A stretch of DNA of 64,000 nt, taken from contig WOGZ01000134.1 of assembly GCA_009733775.1 (NCBI GenBank), positions 1-64,000 on the forward strand. Reading direction: 5' to 3'. Positions 26,051-34,607 of the stretch are shown here, one piece after another. Origin of the DNA: Alectoria sarmentosa. Its lineage: Eukaryota; Ascomycota; Lecanoromycetes; Lecanorales; Parmeliaceae. The position numbers and the translations under genes were made by a program. The notes beneath the pieces were generated by a model. That model made no database searches and was not told the origin of the DNA. It saw nothing but the letters and a program-made list of their open reading frames with translations. Each line of letters starts with the position of its first letter. Position 1 is the first letter of the stretch.

Positions 26051-26471
26051 GACGACGGTTGAGAGAGTAGGATGATGAGAGTTTAGGGATCGATGCCCCT
26101 CAGATGGGGATTCTAAAACGAGGCAATGTACAGTGAATGTACGCAATACACAGGATGTTTGGTTTGATACAAGGAATTTGATGGAGTTGAATGTTCATCA
26201 TCAGGTCGCCTTATGCACATGTAGGTTCATCCGGTCCTCTACAATGGCTCGAAGATGAAAGATGAATTGACTGCTACTAGCAAACTATTCTTTCTTTCTA
26301 TGAAAATATCGTGAAACCACGCAAGGTGGGTATGAAGCCTCAAATCCTCGCCTTCGAAGATTTGAAGAATCGAAAACACCCTCGCTATGCTAGCAATCAA
26401 GCAAATCACCATGCCATACCTAACAGCAATGGGTAATTGTCCCTGAATGTGTAAAGCTTTGAAAATGGTCA
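26051..26471. other. Intergenic between convergent genes
   Basis: Separates the 3' ends of the glucosidase gene (plus) and the Ulp2-type gene (minus). It should hold both polyadenylation regions. No gene seen. Confidence 0.6.
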
Positions 26472-29400
26472 TCAGTCATCAATTACATGAACTTGGACTT
26501 CTTCCAGGTCCTTTGAAGCCTCCTTTGCAAACTTTTTGCCCCACTTTGACGGCTCATTGCTTTCCTCTCGCGATTCTGATGGTTTCTCAATCGTGAAAAC
26601 CATATCCTCTTTCTCTGGTGCTTCCTGAACGTCTACTCGAGTTTCCCTGCCAGTTCTCCTACGCTTGAAGCGCTCATTACGCTCTCCTTGCGGGTCAAGC
26701 AGCCCTTGAATACTGTCAGAGATGGCAGCGATATTTGCGAGGACTGGTGCCGGATCCGGATTGGCAGTTGGAGCGATCGGAACTGGATTATTCAGGATCT
26801 GCGCAAGTTTTCGAGATGTGTTGGAGTTCTGTGAGTCTGGGATCTCGCTCGGCAATTCAAGAGACTTTTCTTTCTCGAATGAAAGTGGAGTGGGATTGAC
26901 TATCCTAGAGGAAGTCGATTCAGGGTAGCTCTGTTTCCCCGAGGAGAATGAAGGATAGATAACGCCTGTAGGAGCTGAACCCCTTCGCTGGCTCTGGCTG
27001 TCAACCATGATGACAGAGGGATCATCTCGTTGAACTGCTGGAGTCGCTGCATCGTATACTCCTAAAGTGGCATCGTCTGAATTATACAGGCGTTGATATT
27101 CTGCACTTTTTTGCATTGCTCGCTCGTTAGTCTGTAAGAGTTTCTCGAGCACATCATCTTGCTTGTCGAAACCCTCATCCTCACAGCGGCGGGCAGTCTC
27201 TAATGCTTCATTCCTTGTTTGTGGAATATCCAATAAAGAAGGCTCAGGCGCCTTACTTGTCGTGGCTAAGACTCTGTCTGCACGGTTGGCTTTACCAGGT
27301 TCCTTCTGGACGATCTTGGCTTGATCTGGAGCACGCGACGGGCTCGATTCCTGCTTCTTATCTCCCTTTTCAGCGGTCGTTCCCGACTTTTTAACGCTTT
27401 CTTCCCTCCGCTCGTTGGTTTGGATCTCATGCAGCTCTCGTACTTGATTGCGAATGCTTGCTCGTAGGTCGCCGGGTACAAGCTTTGACCAGTCCTTTTC
27501 TCCGTGTGTTTGTTGGATGGTCTTCATGATGAAATCCTTGGGATCAGTCTCGAGACCGAGAAAATTGTCTACATAGCCGAGTAGGAACACGCCACAGTCC
27601 GAAAAATTGTCCTGTTGAGGAATCCGCTTTGCATTGATACCTTTGATCTGTGACTCCTCGAACTCCATGCCGCGCTTTGCCTTGGCCTCCTCGTGCAAAT
27701 AGTCTTTTAGTATCCTGATAGTTTGGCCACGAGCTTGTCCGAGTGAGTCGAACGTTATTATAGCTGGTTTTCTTGGATCAGCCTTGGTAATTGGTGCTGG
27801 CAGCGACTTCCGCTTGCCCTTTCTGGACTTTTCTGCGGCTTTACGCCCTTCGTCTTGGTCCTCGATGGAATCTCCTGCCTCAAGGCCTTGTTCTTTGGGG
27901 GGCGCTGGACGATCCTCAGGTTCTTTAGGAGCGGCAAATTCCGGCATAGTATCTTCGATCTGGGAATCAAGCATCTCCTTGTCTTCGGAGTTTGGACGTG
28001 CCTTTTCCGGACCTCTGGTGTCGAAGAGACCTAATGCGTCGCCCGCAGGCAATCGGGCCTCGTGTTCTAAGCTCATTTGTGAAAACGAATTCCTTGTCTC
28101 CCTTTCGTTTGGCTCCTTCGCGCTTGGGACGAAGATTTGGGACTCGTTACTACCCGGCTGATTTGCGGAACGTGATGCACGCTCTTCGCTCTGGCTATCT
28201 TCTTGCTTTGGTATGGCGCCACCATCTTCGATTGGCGAGGTAGCCTCATCCTCGAGCAATGCCAAGTCGCGGTCCAGTGCGGGCAGATTGCAAATGATGG
28301 CAAGGTACCAATGGGCCTGTTCATTAATTGGGACTATGATGTAGTCGTAGGTAAAAAGATCCACGGATCTAGTCCACTTCTGAACACCCTCGTAGTTGAA
28401 ACGCTTTTTGCCTTTGTGAGTATTCGTCAAAGTTGCGAAGAAAAATGTGTTGAAGAAGTACACCCTCTTGGCAAGTTCTGGTCTCTCTTCCTCAAGTCTT
28501 TGTTCGAGGTAGCGTAGGTAAAAGCCAATGAGGTTGTCATTGAGAAATTCGCCTTCATCCAGACGTTCAAGATCGGACCACTCCACAGTGGTCTTCTTCT
28601 TGCCAATCTTGGGGTACGTCAAAGGCCTTTTCCAGGGGTCACCCAAACCGTGTCTCACAGAGTACTTTTCTTTCTCGGGTACTCCATCCAATCCTGAGAG
28701 GACACTCTCACCGTCGTGGACACCTGAGTTTCTGGTCGATCGCCGTAGATTCAGGTGCTCGTTATGGGCTGGCTTGAGCTTTGCAAAGATTCTCTTAATA
28801 TCGTTTCCCTCTGGGAGTCCATTGGGCAATGCTGGCATGCGCGTTTCGACCCGTTCAGCGGCCATACCAGTATCATGGGTGGCATTGAGTACCAGCTCAT
28901 CGACTATCGAAGGCTTTGACGGCTGGCGGCTGGCCTTGTTAGTATCCGATGGCGGTAGGTACTTGCCAGAATCGTTGCGTTCTCTGATATAGGTGGTTAT
29001 TTCTACCTCTTCCAGTCTATAGCTATTTGTGGTACCATGTAAAGTGCGCAGCTCTGATCGTCTTTTCTCAAAGATTTTTTGCATGTGTTCACTAGTTGTG
29101 CTGTCAGATTTGGTGCATGACAACTCGCTCAAGTGCCAGAAGTACACACCTAGTCTTGCTAAGTACGGGGAAAGAATCCGACTTCTGTAGCCGATGAAGT
29201 AGAACTTGGACATCGCGCTCAGACGCGAATTCGAGATCCAGGACGTTGTCTTCCGTCCCGCTTCTCGACGATTCCAGGCGTACCCTGACTCCCGAGTGTT
29301 CCCACAAGATTTTTCTCAATTTCAGCGGCTGAATTCGAAGACTGCTGTGGGTGGTATGAATACGCGAGCCACGCATCTGGATATAGTATTCTTCCTGTTT

Positions 29401-30883
29401 CTGGTCGTGCACAAGGCCAATATCTTCGTTCTTGTAAAGATTTCCCGGAAGGCTGATTGCAGCAAGAGCAATGGACCACGGCGGCTTTGCCTCTTGATCA
29501 AGAGGATTTGGACGGGAGGGACGTCCACCATTTCGACTCTTGGCATTGGAGCTGGGAAAATCCGACTTTATTGTGCTCGGTGCCCAGACTGCAAGATCGT
29601 CCGTGGGAGACGTACCTTTAAGGGTTGAGGACGAGTGCTTCGAAGGACTATTCGAACGCATGTCTTTGGCGGTAAAAACGGCATCCGGATCTGCGTTCTG
29701 CCCAACAGTCGTTGGAGCTGATTGCAGTTCATCCGCATCGGAGCTGGCATTGACATCTGAACCACGACGCGTACCGTCCGCAGCAACGAATTTCTGTGCA
29801 AGGCCTGGAGATTTTCCTTTGTTTGAGTCTTGATTGATAAGCTTCTGCTTGACATTGCCATTCGCTCGCGGTGTAGGAAGCTTAGGCTTGTTGAAATAAG
29901 GGGATTTAGTTGGGTTGGCTCGCTCTTTAGGTAGCTTAGAAGTGTTTGAACTGGTCCCATTAGTCATGGGATGTGGCTGCCTAGCCGTACCCCGATATGC
30001 AGGACGAAGGGTATCTTTCGAATTGGTGTTGATGGTTTGTGACTCATCTCCTGATATGTCTATCGGATTGGACATTGACGAACGTTTCGGTGATGAAGGA
30101 AGCAGGTCTAAGTCAGCCTGGTAGTTGCAGTCGTCACCATGACGCTGCTTCTTACTTTTCGGTTTACTGTTCGGATTACTGTCCATCAATCTCTCCACCT
30201 TTCTGTATTCGAAGGACCCATTTCTCTTCATTGGGTGGCCTGATGCCTGGCTGTTTACAGAAGCAGAGGGAGCTCGACTAGAGAGGTGACTGGTGCCTTG
30301 GCTAGCGTGGAAGGATATTGCGTGGGGAGAAATTTGATCCAAAGGGTCTGTCTCTCCTGAGCTCGCCGGGCTGGCCTGGTGATCTAGCTTCCGTCGTTTT
30401 GCTGAAGGGGGCGTAGGAAGGGTGTCGTCCCGCTCACTCGTGTTTGATAAAGAGTACACGTTGCTCCCTTTATGTACCTCCACTGCTAGAACGTGTTGAG
30501 TTCCGCCTCTTGGGTTTAGCACTGTCTTCCGATTCACTGCTGAGCCAGTGGCGATTGGAACCCTAGAGAGAGTGTTCCTTGGCTGAGGTCCCCTTGGAAT
30601 GATCTTTGGTCCGTCAGCATTCATTAGAGTCACCGACCAGACATAAACCAACCTTTCCGAACATACCACTGTGCCTGGTTACTGGTTTTGCAATGGAAAC
30701 AGCATCTGGATCATCTCTCCTAGAAGATCCAATTAGTAACTTGTAAAGGGCCTCAAATAAGTGAAGATGTTCATACCCTGAACCTCCTAAAAGTCGCACC
30801 TCGTCCTCAGCAGAGGCGGAAAGCTGATTAGGGTAAGCTCTTTTTTCCGCTTCTGCGTTGGAAACTTGTCGAAAGCGGGACAT
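26472..30883 (-). CDS. ulp2: SUMO protease, Ulp2/SENP6-7 type (peptidase C48)
   Basis: Removes SUMO and poly-SUMO chains from nuclear proteins. Hand-joined exons are 30,883-30,777, 30,562-29,150 and 29,100-26,472, giving 1,382 residues. The second intron (49 nt) is firm; the first rests on a good CTCTCTAG acceptor and matching phase but alternatives exist. The catalytic domain starts WSDLERLDEGEFLNDNLI. The His is in AHWYLAII, the Asp in ITFDSLG, the oxyanion Gln and nucleophile Cys in PQQDNFSDCGVF. About 150 residues of charged low-complexity sequence separate His and Asp, the insertion that marks the Ulp2/SENP6-7 branch rather than Ulp1. The N-terminal 500 residues include a PH-like region (LRKILWEHSGVRVRLE) in basic disordered sequence; the C-terminus is acidic. 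Nothing is missing from the active site. Confidence 0.93.
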
Positions 30884-31663
30884 CCGATCCACTTCTGGCA
30901 GATGCGACTGGGTCGAACTTTCTCCAGCATTGAGATGAGTGTCAGGGTGTCAGGGTGCGATGTTTTGACTGGTCAAGGTGCAAGTGGAAATATCGAATTG
31001 TGTAGGTGGAATGATAACTGCTAAAGGACTTGATGCAAGAAGACATCAAGCGCCGGGACTTACCGAGAGCCGCTTCGTCACTTTTGTTAGTGCTTCTGAT
31101 ACCACGAACATCCATAGATTTAGCAGCTATAGACCTGGTGTCCGGAGTCTTTGGACCAATGATGAGACACATGTGGAAAGTAGAAATTTTCAATCAATGG
31201 TTGTGACAATGGGAAGCTCAAGCAAATGACACACGTTGAAAATGTAACATCAGACAGAGACTGAGGATGGCCAGTTGCACTTCGCATATTCTAGCTGCAT
31301 CAAAGATGGGTCATGAACGTGTCAGAGGGGTCGGAGACCGGAAAGATCGAAAGTGGGAACTTGGTGGACAAAGATTAGAGTCAGGCAGCAGGACTACAAT
31401 GAATCAACTGGGGGAAGCACGATAATTCATTGCCTCAAATCACTCTCGTGGGCGCTGCCTTCCATGGAAATTCTCACAGATCAATCATGTGATTGTGGCC
31501 TGTGGATTGTGGACTGAATGAGTTACAACTATCCGACCTGGAAAGTGTAGTACTAGTACAGGATAGAGTCCAGTCAACACTCATCGAAAATGCAAAACAT
31601 CGTGGCTGCGCTAACGACATACATGCAATCGCTTTGGAACTCATCACTTATTGTACATGGAGA
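30884..31663. other. Intergenic, 0.8 kb
   Basis: Holds the Ulp2 promoter side (right part of a minus gene) and the 3' end of the eIF4E-like gene. A perfect palindrome GTACTAGTAC lies near 31,551. No gene recognised. Confidence 0.5.
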
Positions 31664-32850
31664 TCATGCTGCTGTTCCCTTTAACTTCTCCGGAGCCAAA
31701 TCTTCATTGATGGTCTCCCTCCTCTTGCCTTGGCCGTGATGTGGTCCAGACCCAGTGCCCTTCTCATGGCGCGCTTGATCGATCGCTGAGCGTTGAGCTA
31801 TGCTGTCGTCGTGGCTTTTCCAGACGATGTTGGTGTCTGCGGGGAAAGCGAGCAGGCGCTTAATCGTCTCACTAGAGAATAGGACGTCAATCAATAAACC
31901 CATCGCTGTATAGAGAAGCTGGAATCTACGGACCGAATCTTGATGTTGCGCCCACCGTCAATCCTCGTCCAGACACTAAGCACATCCTCGCCGCTTCTCA
32001 CACTCAACACAGCACCACAGACCTCCTCGCCAGCCTCGGCAAATTGATCGCCCACAATTGCCAGCAGCAAGTCCTCCCAGTATCTGTCCGAGACACCTTT
32101 CTTCAGCCTGATGATCCATTTGCCTCCTCTCTTGTTCTCGTCGTCCTCCCATACTGGCCTAATGCCTTTCTTGAAGATGTGATAGTCCGAGACTGAGGGT
32201 AAGGTTGATGGTCGCTTGAGGTGGGTGTAGACCGTCCAGAACGCCTCGACACTGGAGAAATATGCGAGAGGTATAGTGGATTTTTCGTAGTCGGAGTATT
32301 TAGAAGTTGGGGGTCGGTACCATACGATCCAAGTGGACTTAAGAGAATGCTGTGAAGACGTAATGGATGACTTGTTGTTCAGGGATGATGTTGAGAGGTT
32401 CGTCTTGACATCTGACCCAGCGCTGTCTTTCTCCTTCTCCTGCTTCTCGCCAGCTGCAGTCGTAGGCGTGGAGTTGCCGAAGTCAAGAGACGTTCCTGGA
32501 GTCCTCGGTGTCTTCGCAGAAGAACCAAAGGATGCAAAAGCTCCAGATCCAAGACCGAAAGCGGACGAAGCACCGCTGATAGGTGAAGCAGCATTCGTGG
32601 TTGTTAAGGGAGCAATGCCATTGAATGGATTGGATTTACTGCTGAAAGACCCTTCCCCGCCGCCAAAGCGCTTCGCAGGTTGGTAGAGACGAGAGTTGTC
32701 AGACCTGGTGGTTTCTTTGTTGGCGCTGTTTGAGTTGGAGGTGGAGAGAGAAAGCTTGCTGGAGCTGTGTGCAATACGCAAAGTTAGTGATTGGTAGTGG
32801 TTGGTGCTGGTGTAGGCTTACTTCGACCGGCGCTGCCACAAATTGTCCAT
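31664..32850 (-). CDS. eIF4E-family cap-binding protein (4EHP/eIF4E2-like)
   Basis: Binds the m7G cap of mRNA; this divergent class often represses or fine-tunes translation instead of supporting bulk initiation. Exons 32,850-32,822, 32,764-31,934 and 31,871-31,664 give 355 residues. The core begins STWIVWYRPP and includes VEAFWTVYTHLKRP, YHIFKKGIRPVWEDDENKRGGKW with the cap-stacking Trp and Glu, and WEDLLLAIVGDQF. It ends FPADTNIVWKSHDDSI, a tail typical of the family. A long Ser/Gly/Phe-rich leader precedes the core. The first exon codes MDNLWQRR and is only 29 nt. Donor of the last intron is GTCCGT, weak, but the phase and the homologous junction support it. Which eIF4E class it belongs to is inferred. 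Confidence 0.88.
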
Positions 32851-33535
32851 GAATATTAAAGAAGCGGACAATGGGGACTGTAGGAATTCGAAGGACCCAA
32901 ATAATGTTGCATGCGCTTCTTTGCCAAAATGCGAGTATGAACTCGAGTCACAATGGCTGAGTCGGTCCTTGGAGAGTCTTGGATCTGTTAGGCTTGTATT
33001 GCAGGCTAAGGAGAATTTTCGAGGTTTATGGTTGAAGTAGAGCGTATGTTTCGGAGGTGTTCAGACTCTATGCATACAAATAATGAAATCGTTGGAGCAA
33101 ACATTGATTCTCGAGTCTACATTTTTGCCGGTCAGGTACAGCGGTAGCGGCGGCTGTAGTCTTCGCGCTTGGCGTTTTTAGCCGCGATAAATAATCTCTC
33201 CGATCGGCAAATTTTTTCCCTTTCTTTCAACCAAGACCACCAACTCAAATCATCCCAGCTCGAGCTCAATTCTCACTCGGCTGGCGATTCCGATGCGTAG
33301 GTCGAGAAGACGCTCCACCCGCTTCTAAAACCGTCATCACGAGGGCCGCCTGGTGCGAGCTTCCCATGATGCGATGACGACCTATATGTCGGGACATATC
33401 TTCTGTGACGAACTTGGGTACGATTAGACCCTTTGATCAGTGGAGAAGAGCTGCGGTCAGATACCGTCAGCCCAAAGGATCTCGAGCGCTTACCTGTATG
33501 GCCCACCAAGTAGGGAAAGAACATGACTCACGATT
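32851..33535. other. Intergenic between eIF4E-like gene and tRNA-Lys
   Basis: About 0.7 kb. It includes a pyrimidine-rich stretch at 33,220-33,270 resembling a fungal 5' leader, but no coding sequence with known motifs follows it. The eIF4E-like promoter should be at its left end. Confidence 0.45.
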
Positions 33536-33545
33536 AAAAAAAAAA
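33536..33545 (-). terminator. RNA polymerase III T10 terminator of tRNA-Lys
   Basis: Ten consecutive A on the plus strand, hence T10 on the transcribed sense. It begins 22 nt past the tRNA 3' end. Runs of this length are efficient Pol III stops in fungi, which argues that the interrupted tRNA gene is still a Pol III unit. Confidence 0.85.
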
Positions 33546-33577
33546 GAACAGCGAAAGAGCAATGTTCAGCCCAATGC

Positions 33578-33590
33578 GGGGGTCGAACCC
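33578..33590 (-). promoter_or_regulatory. Pol III B box of tRNA-Lys
   Basis: GGGTTCGACCCCC in the last exon contains the B-box core GGTTCGAnnCC and is uninterrupted. The matching A box (TAGCTCAATCGG in the spliced RNA) is split over three exons in the DNA. Confidence 0.8.
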
Positions 33591-33595
33591 GCAAC

Positions 33596-33648
33596 CTATT
33601 CCGCCGTTAGGATTTAGTTTCATCCAATGACTGGTCCCTGACATGTAC
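33596..33648 (-). other. tRNA-Lys intron 4 (53 nt, GT-AG), after position 45
   Basis: Begins GTACATGTCA, contains the branch motif TCCTAACG and ends GGAATAG. It lies in the variable loop. Removing it joins CACAAG to GTTGCGGG. Confidence 0.88.
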
Positions 33649-33666
33649 CTTGTGATTAAGAGTCAC

Positions 33667-33715
33667 CTGTTACTCGTCAGACTTTGTTACACTCTGATTG
33701 TTGGGTATATCTCAC
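33667..33715 (-). other. tRNA-Lys intron 3 (49 nt, GT-AG), after position 27
   Basis: Begins GTGAGATATA and ends GAGTAACAG, with a branch-like TCTGAC. GTGA is repeated at both junctions, so the cut could be read 1-4 nt differently; the GT-AG reading leaves a perfect TGTGA/TCACA anticodon stem either way. Confidence 0.88.
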
Positions 33716-33725
33716 ACGCTCTACC

Positions 33726-33776
33726 CTTTTTTTCCTGTTAGTAATAACGACAAATATTCGGTGAAGTAGTCCTTAC
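33726..33776 (-). other. tRNA-Lys intron 2 (51 nt, GT-AG), after position 17
   Basis: Begins GTAAGGACTA, contains the perfect branch motif TACTAAC, and ends AAAAAAAG. The AG directly after the branch motif is too close to it and would leave nine extra bases in the D loop; the later AG restores CAATCGG exactly. It lies just before the invariant G18-G19. Confidence 0.88.
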
Positions 33777-33783
33777 GATTGAG

Positions 33784-33835
33784 CTAGAGCACCAGTCAAT
33801 GAAGGAATTGAGAAATCCGATTGGATAGTCCTCAC
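33784..33835 (-). other. tRNA-Lys intron 1 (52 nt, GT-AG), after position 10
   Basis: Begins GTGAGGACTA and ends GCTCTAG; a possible branch site ATTGACT lies about 12 nt before the end. It splits the D stem between G10 and C11, breaking the A box. Confidence 0.88.
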
Positions 33836-33845
33836 CTAACCGGGC

Positions 33846-34607
33846 ATTGAATGAAAGGCCACTATTTGACTATTCATCTCATCAATAAACCAAACCTAAG
33901 ATGTCGAAGATTGCCTCACCAATTTCTTCTATTCATACCAGCATGAGATAGCTACTATATTTTCACGTCTTCCGAAGATCTTGCCTCCTTCTTTGGGCTT
34001 TGATCTCACTTACCATCGCGCTATGGCTAAGAAAGCGAATCCTTCCAATCAGAGAGTTGTCTTGTGAGCCTTCGGATTCATCAAAAGGTTCGTGCACCTG
34101 CTGTCCAAGACCCCTGCCCCTATCATATGAAGATACAACACAGCTTCTGGTAGTCCGAAAAGCACAGCCGTGTCTTACACTCTTGCTTTACGCTTGGCGC
34201 TGGTTGTGCCTGATGTTCAAAGGCAAAGACTGAGATTACATCATACCGCCCTCATGTTCCACCTTTTGTCCTCTGTGAGCCGCCGCTGACACGCCAAATT
34301 ACAGATGATGAGCTACAGTTTCGAGATCTCAGTCATGTCTGAGTCTACCATTCACATACTGGCAATGCTACAGTTGTTTCGGCGAACAGTACAACAATCT
34401 ACGGCATTACCGTGGGAGATGATGCGAGATTCATAGTCTCCAAGGAATCATAAGACCCAATGGCGCTGTGTTATACCACAGCAGCATGGGATTCGCTGTA
34501 TTACAGTCGTTTGAACGCTCACTTGCGCATGACATACCGTGTCGTGAGAATTGTACATCGCGATGCCGCACTAATGCACACCAAATCAAAAGCCTCCATC
34601 ATGCATG
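33846..34607. other. Intergenic upstream of tRNA-Lys
   Basis: About 0.75 kb lying between the 5' end of the tRNA gene and the 3' end of the telomere-protein gene, both read on the minus strand. No TATA-like element just upstream of the tRNA and no gene recognised. Confidence 0.5.

Larger units (their letters stand above)
33568..33845 (-). tRNA. tRNA-Lys(CUU) interrupted by four GT-AG introns
   Basis: Five exons (33,845-33,836; 33,783-33,777; 33,725-33,716; 33,666-33,649; 33,595-33,568) join to a 73-nt cloverleaf. Acceptor GCCCGGT pairs with ATTGGGC (two G-U), D stem GCTC/GAGC, anticodon stem TGTGA/TCACA with loop CTCTTAA, T stem GCGGG/CCCGC with loop TTCGACC, discriminator T. The anticodon CTT is at 33,660-33,658. 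Each of the four gaps begins GT and ends AG. They follow mature positions 10, 17, 27 and 45; none is at 37/38. The closeness to yeast tRNA-Lys(CUU), including the discriminator, comes from memory of that family. Whether it is spliced is inference. Alternative: a tRNA gene recently killed by insertions, but four insertions at exact splice-like borders argue against this. Confidence 0.93.

Noticed and set aside
33220..33330. Pyrimidine-rich leader followed by a short Arg-rich ORF (MRRSRRRSTRF)
   Set aside because: Looked like a ribosomal-protein start, but no second exon matching a small basic ribosomal protein was found.
33734..33736. CAG directly after TACTAAC as the acceptor of tRNA intron 2
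   Set aside because: It would leave nine extra bases (GAAAAAAAG) in the D loop; the later AG restores the tRNA exactly.
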